From Candidatus Poribacteria bacterium (GTDB lineage: Bacteria; Poribacteria; WGA-4E; WGA-3G), in the NCBI GenBank assembly GCA_028824125.1, contig JAPPES010000100.1:1-39424 (forward strand): a stretch of DNA of 39,424 nucleotides, read 5' to 3'. Position numbers and translations under genes: made by a program. The first letter of the stretch is position 1. Each line of letters starts with the position of its first letter. Below the pieces are notes generated by a model that searched no databases, was not told the DNA's origin, and worked only from the letters and a program-made list of their open reading frames with translations. Shown here piece by piece: positions 7,359 to 13,401 of the stretch.

Positions 7359-9066
7359 TTTGACTTCCTCCATTATCAGATTTAGATTCAAACACTTTAG
7401 CATTGTAAGCATTAAGACAAACATAAGTAGAAAGCGTCTCAGCGATCTCCTTGTAATTCCCATCTGTAAGTTCGTTCAAAATGTGGTCAATACGTTCCTG
7501 CTTAACAGGAACCGTTTTATTAGCATCTTCGCCAGTACTAAACTTATATAAGCGAAACATGACTGTATTGAGAGCCTCTCGAAAGGCGTTTACACTGGAA
7601 ATGTTGAAAAGTTTGCTAATGAGCGTAACATCTCTGTAAAAGATAGTTCCAATTGTTGTGCCTATTGCACGTAAATCTTCACGTAATTTTTCGTCTAACA
7701 CTTTATTTACCTCCAAAAAATGGTTTATAAATGGTTGTAATAGTCTTGCAGGATGCGGTGCACCCCGTTGTGGAGAAATCAGAACAGCATCCTGATGCTT
7801 CCATAAGTTAAACAAAGCAATCTTCATAAGAGAAGGCGTGCTGGTTGCAATAGCTTGGCTTATCTGTCCGAGTGCATTCTCACCATCAGGGGTTCGAGAT
7901 GACATCCTAACTAAAATATCTGGAACAAGCTGAATTGGTCTGGGTGTGAAATCAATCGGTTTAATGAAATCATATAACCGCGTATCCATTTCAACAGTAT
8001 GAAAATTTTGAAAGATGACACTCTGCCCTTTTGTAAAGGGGATAATAACCCATCGCGTAAGTTGTTTAACAGCTTCGGTCGTTTGTTCCACTAAAGATGA
8101 AAAATCCCATTCACCTTCGTTTTCTTCGTCATCGGATGGTGTAAACTCATAAAAGATATTATGAAACAACGAGATAGCAAGTGAATATCGGTTAGACGAT
8201 CCGAACATAGTTCTCAAATTCGTGAAAGTCCAAAGTTCTTTGGGTTGATCGAGATCCTTAAGATTGCCCTTCAATCGGGCATAAACTTTGGTTAACAATC
8301 CAAGATCCTGGATATCAGGCAAGATTAAGCGTGTTATTCGCTTAGCAGTGTTGACACTAAAAGGGATGTCTTTATCAAGTGTCGCACAAAGACTAATCAG
8401 GTAATAGAGTTGTCCAACCGTAGGATTAGTGCTGCTGCTATGTGCGCCTCTCGCTTTTGTATTGTGATGCTTCGTTGCGAACGGATTTACCACTTGAAGT
8501 AGTTTTTTTGGTTTGGCAGTGGTTCTTCCGGACATTTCACAAACCTTTTTTCCGACAGGGTTTTGCCAATTCTCAATAAATTCTCTAATATTGGCTTGTT
8601 GTTCGGTTCTGAATTTATCAGCGTTTCCATTTATACCGATAAAATTAGACCTTAACTGTGTAAGAGCCATTGTATCGCGAATATTACTGTTTTTCCATTT
8701 TTCCTTAATTTGTTCCCGATCTCCATCAGTAATCGGCATCTGCGAATTATCGCGATCAACATAGCCTTCATTATACCTCAAAGATGAGCGCCCACGTCCA
8801 AGAATCTTCGCACCACGACTCAACCAATAGAGTTGATTCCACCTTGCCCGTAACATCTGATCCATCCATTCTTCAAACTTGTCAAGATTTACCGCATCAA
8901 TTGTAATCATTGCCTCATACGGTGTTAATTTTACATTGCAGCTAAACGACGCAGATCGTAACTCCTCACAGAGACTCACAATACCAAAATCTGTCCACGG
9001 ATTGCCTGTTAACTCTAAAACCAACGTAGATATATTGCTTAAACCTAATTCTAATTGTTCTTGCAT
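7348..9066 (-). CDS. cas8: Cascade large subunit Cas8 (Cst1-like)
   Basis: This 572-residue protein is counted from MQEQLELGLSN, which follows AAGGAGGT by 7 nt. The N-terminal LELTGNPWTDFGIVSLCEEL is the hallmark of the Cst1/Cas8a1 family (usually LTGNPFVDxGI). The zinc-binding CxxC pairs that normally follow appear reduced: only a single Cys is clear in KKVCEMSGRT. Cas8 recognises the PAM and stabilises the R-loop. Position between cas6 and cas7 agrees. The possible loss of the zinc knuckle is an oddity worth aligning. Confidence 0.9.
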   Translation of the reverse strand: MQEQLELGLSNISTLVLELTGNPWTDFGIVSLCEELRSASFSCNVKLTPYEAMITIDAVNLDKFEEWMDQMLRARWNQLYWLSRGAKILGRGRSSLRYNEGYVDRDNSQMPITDGDREQIKEKWKNSNIRDTMALTQLRSNFIGINGNADKFRTEQQANIREFIENWQNPVGKKVCEMSGRTTAKPKKLLQVVNPFATKHHNTKARGAHSSSTNPTVGQLYYLISLCATLDKDIPFSVNTAKRITRLILPDIQDLGLLTKVYARLKGNLKDLDQPKELWTFTNLRTMFGSSNRYSLAISLFHNIFYEFTPSDDEENEGEWDFSSLVEQTTEAVKQLTRWVIIPFTKGQSVIFQNFHTVEMDTRLYDFIKPIDFTPRPIQLVPDILVRMSSRTPDGENALGQISQAIATSTPSLMKIALFNLWKHQDAVLISPQRGAPHPARLLQPFINHFLEVNKVLDEKLREDLRAIGTTIGTIFYRDVTLISKLFNISSVNAFREALNTVMFRLYKFSTGEDANKTVPVKQERIDHILNELTDGNYKEIAETLSTYVCLNAYNAKVFESKSDNGGSQNEK

Positions 9067-9143
9067 CTCAAACACCTCCTTCAATCTACTATGTAAAGTT
9101 AATTGTAACGTAAGTAAATAACGATTGTCAAATTAAAATAAAC

Positions 9144-9896
9144 TTAAACCTCAACCATCCCGAATCCTGCGCTGTTTTTATCGCCAAATCCGCATTCATA
9201 GCCGGTCTGAATCAACGCCATACTGCCAGACACACGAAACGGACACAATATCCCGCGTATCTTGATACCCTTGAAATCTACCAATCGGGTGACGCGTCCT
9301 TGTTTCCTGCGGATATAATTGTCATCAAAACGGAAGGTCAGAGTATCGTCTTGCGGGGTGCATCCGTGTATCGCTTCGTGTTTTCGGATAAGGTTTTGAC
9401 GGATGAGTTCGGAGAGTTGGGGATCGTCAGGCAGGCAGTAATGCGTGCGGCGTTTGCCATCGTGTTCACGCACAGCGGACATCACAATCGGAGAGAGGCA
9501 TCGAAACTCCATTTCAGATTGGAAACTTGGTGTACGGGGGATGTTTACATCTATAATTTTGAGTCGGTGCTGTCCAACGGATAATCTGCCTTGGGTGAGA
9601 AGCGTATCAGCAAAATGTGACAGGAATTGTTCCATTGGGGAAGATAGGAACCACGTCAAAGTAGACCGAAAATGTATCTGTTCGCCAGTGATACGTCTAC
9701 GTTCTGCCATCAGTTGAGAGAAGGTGAAAAGCTTGAAACGTTTTTCGGCGGCAAGATAGCCTTCGTCGTGTAGAAAGTCAGCGTATTCGGGGTTAGACTC
9801 TTCGAGAAATCTGTAGATTGCACCTACAAGGAGATGGTTGTAATTGATGGGAAGGGTGATTCCATTGCTGACGTTGGCAAGGATTTGTATTCGCAT
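9144..9896 (-). CDS. cas6: CRISPR RNA endonuclease Cas6
   Basis: This 250-residue protein has two RAMP-like halves and the C-terminal glycine-rich motif GYECGFGDKNSAGFGMVEV, diagnostic of Cas6. An early His in NYNHLLVGAIYRF is a possible catalytic or structural residue. Cas6 cuts pre-crRNA within repeats, leaving the 8-nt handle (here ATAGAAAC). It is the first gene of the cas operon, 77 bp before cas8. Its own ribosome site is weak: GGAG lies about 14 nt upstream. Confidence 0.96.
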   Translation of the reverse strand: MRIQILANVSNGITLPINYNHLLVGAIYRFLEESNPEYADFLHDEGYLAAEKRFKLFTFSQLMAERRRITGEQIHFRSTLTWFLSSPMEQFLSHFADTLLTQGRLSVGQHRLKIIDVNIPRTPSFQSEMEFRCLSPIVMSAVREHDGKRRTHYCLPDDPQLSELIRQNLIRKHEAIHGCTPQDDTLTFRFDDNYIRRKQGRVTRLVDFKGIKIRGILCPFRVSGSMALIQTGYECGFGDKNSAGFGMVEV

Positions 9897-9927
9897 TAGA
9901 GTATATTTTCTCCGTTCCTACATCCAG

Positions 9928-9933
9928 ATTATA
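9928..9933 (-). promoter_or_regulatory. Candidate -10 box for the cas operon
   Basis: On the minus strand GGGTTATAATCTGG lies about 32 bp upstream of the cas6 start and holds a perfect TATAAT. No good -35 box stands at 17 bp, so the promoter may be weak or need an activator. Confidence 0.35.
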
Positions 9934-9986
9934 ACCCATTAACTTGCTTTATATAACACTATCAAACGACCTACGTTACACACTTT

Positions 9987-10058
9987 GCATGTAAGGTATG
10001 ATTTCATGTAAGCATTGCTTATATGAAAGATATGTTTGTTTGTGAGTTTTGCTTACAA
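9987..10058. repeat. Left copy of GTAAGCATTGCTT repeats flanking the par module
   Basis: This segment has ATGTAAG twice and ATGTAAGCATTGCTTATATG (10008-10027), followed by AAGATATGTTTGTTTGTGAG and a final GCTTAC. The same series, in the same orientation, recurs upstream of parA at 11857-11919. AAGCA-t-TGCTT is itself palindromic. Paired copies either side of parA, the RHH gene and DUF3800 suggest a centromere-like or operator site for the RHH protein, or the duplicated ends of an inserted module. Confidence 0.55.
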
Positions 10059-10081
10059 ATAGTTGGTTGTGCGAAAACTCC

Positions 10082-10110
10082 TTGACATTACACACAAAAT
10101 GATGTATACT
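10082..10110 (+). promoter_or_regulatory. Near-perfect sigma70 promoter for the tandem RNAs
   Basis: TTGACA at 10082-10087 and TATACT at 10105-10110 are separated by exactly 17 bp, one mismatch from the housekeeping consensus. Transcription would start near 10117, a few bases before the first structured RNA unit. There is no protein-coding gene downstream on this strand. Confidence 0.8.
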
Positions 10111-10116
10111 TTACAG

Positions 10117-10331
10117 AAGACACCAGAAGTAAAAATGCAACTGAAGACTATTGCGTAAGCTAAGCTGCTTGTTGACCGGTCAGCAGGATAGGTTGCCCAC
10201 TTCTCACGATGTGGTTTTCTGTTGAAGACCAGAAGTAAAAGAACAGCCAAAGACTATTGCGTAGGCTGAGCTGTCTCCCAGCCGGCTGGGAGAATAGGTT
10301 GTCCACCCTCACAAGGGTGGTTTTCTGTTTA
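10117..10331 (+). ncRNA. Tandem pair of 98-nt structured RNAs
   Basis: Two homologous units at 10124-10221 and 10230-10327 (period 106 bp) share one architecture. A closing stem pairs CAGAA with TTCTG. A first region carries the conserved AAGACTATTGCGTA, presented in unit 2 as a loop on a CAGCC/GGCTG stem. A second hairpin differs greatly in sequence but keeps pairing: CTTGTTGACC/GGTCAGCAGG in unit 1 and TCTCCCAGCC/GGCTGGGAGA in unit 2. A conserved ATAGGTTG(C/T)CCAC segment and a third hairpin (CCACCCT/AGGGTGG in unit 2) follow. The loop CTAT can pair with ATAG in the conserved junction, a possible pseudoknot. The last hairpin plus TTTTCTGTTT is a plausible intrinsic terminator. It is not a family I recognise. 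Confidence 0.75.
10301..10331 (+). terminator. Intrinsic terminator of the tandem RNA transcript
   Basis: CCACCCT and AGGGTGG form a GC-rich stem with loop caca, followed by TTTTCTGTTT. It coincides with the end of RNA unit 2 and with the convergent stop codon of the DUF3800 gene. Confidence 0.65.
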
Positions 10332-10919
10332 AAGCGAGACAAGTATTCCGTCTTGCTCAGCTTGAGAAAAGAGTTCGCTAAGGTCGCTCTCCTGATATTT
10401 TATCAACTCCGCCGAAGCACCTGCTAAAGCATCTGCTAATCTTATGAGTGGCTCATTCTCATCTTTTGCTACGCGGCTTACCTTTTTTACAGGGCAACTG
10501 AGCCTTCGCAAGCGAGTCTTGTAAGCATTGCATTTAGATTTGGAAAGACCATCAACATATACGTATACGCGAGAGCCGGGAATGCGCAATCTGCGAATCG
10601 ATTTTGCAATCCCTTCAATCGTTGCTGAATTGTAATCAGTTGTCTGACGAAACACACTATAGAATAAAGTAACCCCAAGAGAAGACGCTCCCGACATGAC
10701 AGAACGTAGATAAGCCAAGCGTCTTTTTCTTTCTGCAGATCGCCACTTGACTTTTCCCTTACCTGAAGACTCCTCAAAAGATTTACAGCGCAGGCGAAGT
10801 TCATCGCTATTTTCTACTGCTACTACCGCGACAACAAATAATTTTCCTTTGGTATCCTGTCCAGATTCATCAACGTAAAGGTCAATCCGCTTTGTTTCTT
10901 TTTTAGTTGGTGAAACCAT
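10329..10919 (-). CDS. DUF3800 domain protein
   Basis: This 196-residue protein opens with RIDLYVDESGQD, the signature Asp-Glu strand of DUF3800, then FVVAVVAV, a middle VYVYVDGLSKSK and the late acidic motif DENEPLIRLADALAGA. DUF3800 proteins are believed to adopt an RNase H-like fold with acidic catalytic residues, and they often lie in mobile or defence loci. Their substrate is unknown. It begins 8 bp after the RHH gene, so it belongs to the parA operon, and its stop codon meets the terminator of the convergent tandem RNA. Confidence 0.88.
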   Translation of the reverse strand: MVSPTKKETKRIDLYVDESGQDTKGKLFVVAVVAVENSDELRLRCKSFEESSGKGKVKWRSAERKRRLAYLRSVMSGASSLGVTLFYSVFRQTTDYNSATIEGIAKSIRRLRIPGSRVYVYVDGLSKSKCNAYKTRLRRLSCPVKKVSRVAKDENEPLIRLADALAGASAELIKYQESDLSELFSQAEQDGILVSL

Positions 10920-10927
10920 TATTCCCT

Positions 10928-11206
10928 TTACGCGATTGTCGGCTTACCTTTCTGATCAAATAAAGCGTTCAAGGCATCGCCTAAAACTTCTTGCAGGTTC
11001 TTATCTTCTTCAGCTGCAATCACACGCAACTGCCGATGCACCTCTGGCGCAAAATAGCCAGAGATGTTCTTTTTACCGCGGCGTGATGGTGCGATCTTCT
11101 CATTGACAGATGCCGATTCAACGGCTTCAGGTGCGTTTGTATCCTGCTGCTGTTCTTCATTTTCTTTGAATACTTGTGCGAGATTCACTTTTTTATTTTT
11201 TGACAT
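10928..11206 (-). CDS. Ribbon-helix-helix partition partner (ParG-like)
   Basis: This 92-residue protein starts at MSKNKKVNLAQVF after a GGAGG ribosome site. The N-terminal half is low-complexity and Gln/Glu rich. The C-terminal half, KKNISGYFAPEVHRQLRV followed by IAAEEDKNLQEVLGDALNAL, is a ribbon-helix-helix DNA-binding domain. Small RHH proteins encoded immediately after ParA (here 1 bp apart) act as centromere-binding proteins and autorepressors. It probably binds the GTAAGCATTGCTT repeats upstream of parA. Confidence 0.85.
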   Translation of the reverse strand: MSKNKKVNLAQVFKENEEQQQDTNAPEAVESASVNEKIAPSRRGKKNISGYFAPEVHRQLRVIAAEEDKNLQEVLGDALNALFDQKGKPTIA

Positions 11207-11207
11207 A

Positions 11208-11837
11208 CTATACCTCCTGTATGTCCAGTTCACTTGTTAGATATTTATAGAATGCGTTCACTTCACCTGATGCTTTACCCCTCGGTTCAAATTCCTGAAC
11301 TGTAAGCCCCGCATTGTAAGCATGTACAAACGCAATACGGTGTCCGAATCCGCACGGCGCACATGGCACGTTGTAGATACTAACTGCTTCTTCGGCTTGT
11401 TTTGTTAGATCGCCGCGTGGAGGAATGCTGTTGAAAACGATACGGGCAGGCACTTTTGCCAAACGGACGACATCTATTGTTGAACCGATTGCCTGTAAAT
11501 CTATGAGTGCGGGTTTACATGGGATCACTGCTATGTCTGCAGCACGAGCTGCATCTAATGCGGATGCCTCAGTATGTGGGGCTGTGTCCAAAATGGCGAG
11601 TGTCGCACCGTTCTCTGCTGCCAGTTGCAATATCTTTGGTAATCGTTCTGAGTGTGTAGAGATCACCGCTGGGGTGTCATCTTTACGATTGTCTCCCCAT
11701 TTTGCAGCACTGGATTGCGGGTCAAGATCGATCAACGCTATTGTATGTCCCGCATTTTCCGCTGCGATGGCAAGGTTCGTCGCGATAGTGGTTTTTCCCG
11801 TTCCACCTTTGCGAGATAAGATAGCAACCGTTTTCAT
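11208..11837 (-). CDS. parA: ParA-family partition ATPase
   Basis: This 209-residue protein starts at MKTVAILSRKGGTGKTTIAT, with a deviant Walker A motif (KGGTGKT), the switch LIDLDPQSSAAKWG and AILDTAPHTEA as Walker B. The start was chosen because GGAGGG stands 4 nt before this ATG; an ATG four codons earlier is also possible. It lacks an N-terminal helix-turn-helix, as in small type Ib ParA proteins that rely on a separate RHH protein, which is the next gene. It indicates a plasmid or integrative element origin. Confidence 0.95.
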   Translation of the reverse strand: MKTVAILSRKGGTGKTTIATNLAIAAENAGHTIALIDLDPQSSAAKWGDNRKDDTPAVISTHSERLPKILQLAAENGATLAILDTAPHTEASALDAARAADIAVIPCKPALIDLQAIGSTIDVVRLAKVPARIVFNSIPPRGDLTKQAEEAVSIYNVPCAPCGFGHRIAFVHAYNAGLTVQEFEPRGKASGEVNAFYKYLTSELDIQEV

Positions 11838-11854
11838 CCGTCCCTCCATGTTTG

Positions 11855-11950
11855 CGTGTAAGCATTGCTTGCATGTAAGTGTTGTTTGTATGTAAGATAC
11901 GCTTGTTTATGGGGTGAGGTTACATGTAATTTTGTAAGACGGGTTTACAT
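11855..11950. repeat. Right copy of GTAAGCATTGCTT repeats upstream of parA
   Basis: GTGTAAGCATTGCTTGCATG, GTAAGTGTTGTTTGTATG, GTAAGATACGCTTGTTTATG and later TTACATGTAA and TTTACATG form a run of degenerate direct repeats within 100 bp of the parA start. The first three units have a period of about 19-20 bp. The location fits the operator and centromere of a ParA/RHH partition system. The same sequence occurs at 9987-10058. Confidence 0.6.
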
Positions 11951-11962
11951 GAAAGCGTCGCC

Positions 11963-12145
11963 ATGCATTGTCAAGGTCGTTCAGTGTCCAGGAGTCTTTG
12001 AAGGCAGCACCAGCGGCTTCGCTGCCGATCGGTGCTTCGAAGTTCTTATTGGAGTTGAAAGGCAGGTCTATGCATTCGGGTCTATGCCACGAAGGATGGG
12101 GAGGTTGTCGCCTTCCAAGATGGTGCGGTTTTGGATTTGGGGCAT
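11963..12145 (-). pseudogene. N-terminal fragment of a DNA methyltransferase
   Basis: From 12145 the minus strand encodes MPQIQNRTILEGDNLPILRG, then hits a stop. In another frame it continues DLPFNSNKNFEAPIGS and AAGAAFKDSWTLNDLDNAW. This is the start of an N6/N4 adenine or cytosine methyltransferase of the type III or solitary class, in which (Y)LDPPFNSNKN is the catalytic motif. A deletion with frameshift has removed the LDP of DPPF, and the rest of the enzyme is missing. It is non-functional. Confidence 0.75.
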
Positions 12146-12147
12146 GG

Positions 12148-12441
12148 TTACAGATTTCTTTTTAGATAATCTAAACCTGCTTGTGTTATTTGCCAATGTT
12201 TGGGAGGCAGATTAGCATTGATCTTGCTGTTTTCCACAAAACCTTTTTCATCACGCCAATATGTTGTCAATATACGACTCCAAGTAAAATAGGGATATCC
12301 ACCTCGACGTTCACTTTCTTTTGGACGTTGTCCACTCTCTTTGGGTAAACCTAATAGTTCAGCGGTTTTAATTGCCAGATCACAATATTCTATGGGGAGT
12401 CCATCTCTTAAAGCGTAAAGTATTGCATATTTTTCAGTCAT
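12148..12441 (-). CDS. Small winged-helix-like protein
   Basis: This 97-residue protein reads MTEKYAILYALRDGLPIEY, then YFTWSRILTTYWRDEKGFVE and HWQITQAGLDYLKRNL. The ending is typical of a winged-helix wing and last helix, as in N-terminal domains of Mrr-type restriction proteins, but no nuclease domain is attached. Its ribosome site GAAGGAG is supplied by a second copy of the methyltransferase start (12454-12484), so the gene is wedged between two copies of that start. Function is unknown. Confidence 0.65.
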   Translation of the reverse strand: MTEKYAILYALRDGLPIEYCDLAIKTAELLGLPKESGQRPKESERRGGYPYFTWSRILTTYWRDEKGFVENSKINANLPPKHWQITQAGLDYLKRNL

Positions 12442-12451
12442 ACGGTATCTC

Positions 12452-12484
12452 CTTCAAAGATGGTGCGGTTTTGGATTTGGGGCA
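12452..12484 (-). pseudogene. Second methyltransferase start fragment
   Basis: On the minus strand, ATG at 12484 encodes MPQIQNRTIFEGDT before running into the next gene. It is almost identical to the start at 12115-12145. The two copies flank the gene at 12148-12441, as expected when a gene inserts into or recombines with the 5' end of a methyltransferase. Confidence 0.65.
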
Positions 12485-12502
12485 TATTGCATTAGCATAT
12501 CC

Positions 12503-12646
12503 TTATTTCTTTTGGCCTGGGAATACGTAAATATAAATCATTATTGCTACAAGCATAATGGCGTATCCCACTACTTTCGGGGGATCAAGGAACCCGAGAA
12601 CAACTCCGAGAATGAGAGAACAAACGATAAGAATCAACCAGTCCAT
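12503..12646 (-). CDS. Small two-helix membrane protein
   Basis: This 47-codon ORF encodes MDWLILIVCSLILGVVLGF, then LDPPKVV and GYAIMLVAIMIYIYVF, ending PGQKK. Two hydrophobic helices are separated by a short loop and end in a positive tail. No ribosome site is evident, so the call rests on composition. Not recognised. Confidence 0.4.
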   Translation of the reverse strand: MDWLILIVCSLILGVVLGFLDPPKVVGYAIMLVAIMIYIYVFPGQKK

Positions 12647-12651
12647 TTCAC

Positions 12652-12802
12652 ATTAAAACTTAACGGTGGGATTAAGTCAAGTCAAATCTAAACAGGGTGT
12701 TGGGTGGGGTGTTCACCTTGTAAATCAAGCGTGCCATGCTGTATTAAAACTTAATGGAGGAATTAGGTCAAGCGATATTTTAACGGTTCGTTAAGCGATA
12801 TC
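12652..12802. repeat. Direct repeats and palindrome, about 150 bp
   Basis: A 30-bp imperfect direct repeat beginning ATTAAAACTTAA lies at 12652-12681 and 12743-12772 (about 26 of 30 match; period 91). It is followed by the palindrome TTAACG-gtt-CGTTAA (780-794 within this kilobase), itself flanked by two copies of AGCGATAT. No gene is seen here. It may be the end of a mobile element or a regulatory site. Confidence 0.45.
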
Positions 12803-12858
12803 ATTTTTCAAGTTGTCACACAGGGAATTATATTACGCGTTAAACGAAAACCTGGAAG

Positions 12859-13127
12859 TTACTGGTCATTGATCCAATCCTTGAGGGCTTGGAGTTCTTC
12901 GGTCGTCACGGGTGCAACAACACTGCTCGGTGGTGGCATTTTACCCGCAACGATTTCCTTAATGATTTTACTTCCATCAACATCCCCTGGAATGAATATA
13001 GCTCCTTCGTGTCCACCTGCAATAAAGGAGTCGTATGTGGTGTAATCCAAATAATTGCACACTTCGCTGAAAGGATGGGTGCTACGTTTTCTTGAAAGGA
13101 TGCCCTGATGACCTCATCATCACTACT
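12859..13127 (-). pseudogene. Remnant of a planctomycete-type cytochrome c lipoprotein
   Basis: On the minus strand one frame encodes GCSSDDEVIRASFQENVAPI then LSAKCA, and a second frame resumes LDYTTYDSFIAGGHEGAIF, IPGDVDGSKIIKEI and TTEELQALKDWI. Together they match the PSCyt1-like cytochrome c domain (CxxCH after AKC, then LDLTTYDxF). The haem-binding CxxCH has been deleted at the frame junction, and a stop precedes the former lipobox. An intact 67-codon reading frame remains at 12859-13062 but lacks the haem site, so it is likely dead. Confidence 0.65.
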
Positions 13128-13401
13128 ACAACCGATTTATATGCAGAATTGGCATTAATTTACGGTTTTTTAAGGTGATTTTCAAGGATTTTACTCTGCA
13201 AATTGCAATTTAGTGCAATTTTACTTTGACTTTTCGCACTGCCTTTGAAAAGTCAAATGGACAATTTTGTTTTGTCTGCGTAACGCCGTGAAACTCATCG
13301 TGTTAGATTTTTGCTATTGCATGGTTGGTAAGTTAGGAGAAAAATGATAACTTACAACGCATTTTTACACCTCATTTTAATTTGCCATAGTGTAACTTAA
13401 C
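13128..13401. other. Intergenic region upstream of the OLD-like gene
   Basis: There is no large gene here. TTGCAAT at 13203 and GTGCAAT at 13213 (10 bp apart) match the iteron-like repeats at 15581-15660. Near the end, an AGGAG site precedes an 18-codon ORF at 13344-13400 (MITYNAFLHLILICHSVT) whose stop lies 1 bp before the ATG at 13402. It could be a leader peptide coupling translation of the next gene. Confidence 0.4.

Noticed and set aside
10117-10331. Type III toxin-antitoxin RNA (ToxI-like), CreA-like or tracrRNA-like transcript
   Set aside because: The units (98 nt) are longer than known ToxI repeats, no toxin lies downstream in the same direction, and I found no convincing match to the CRISPR repeat beyond 6-7 bases.
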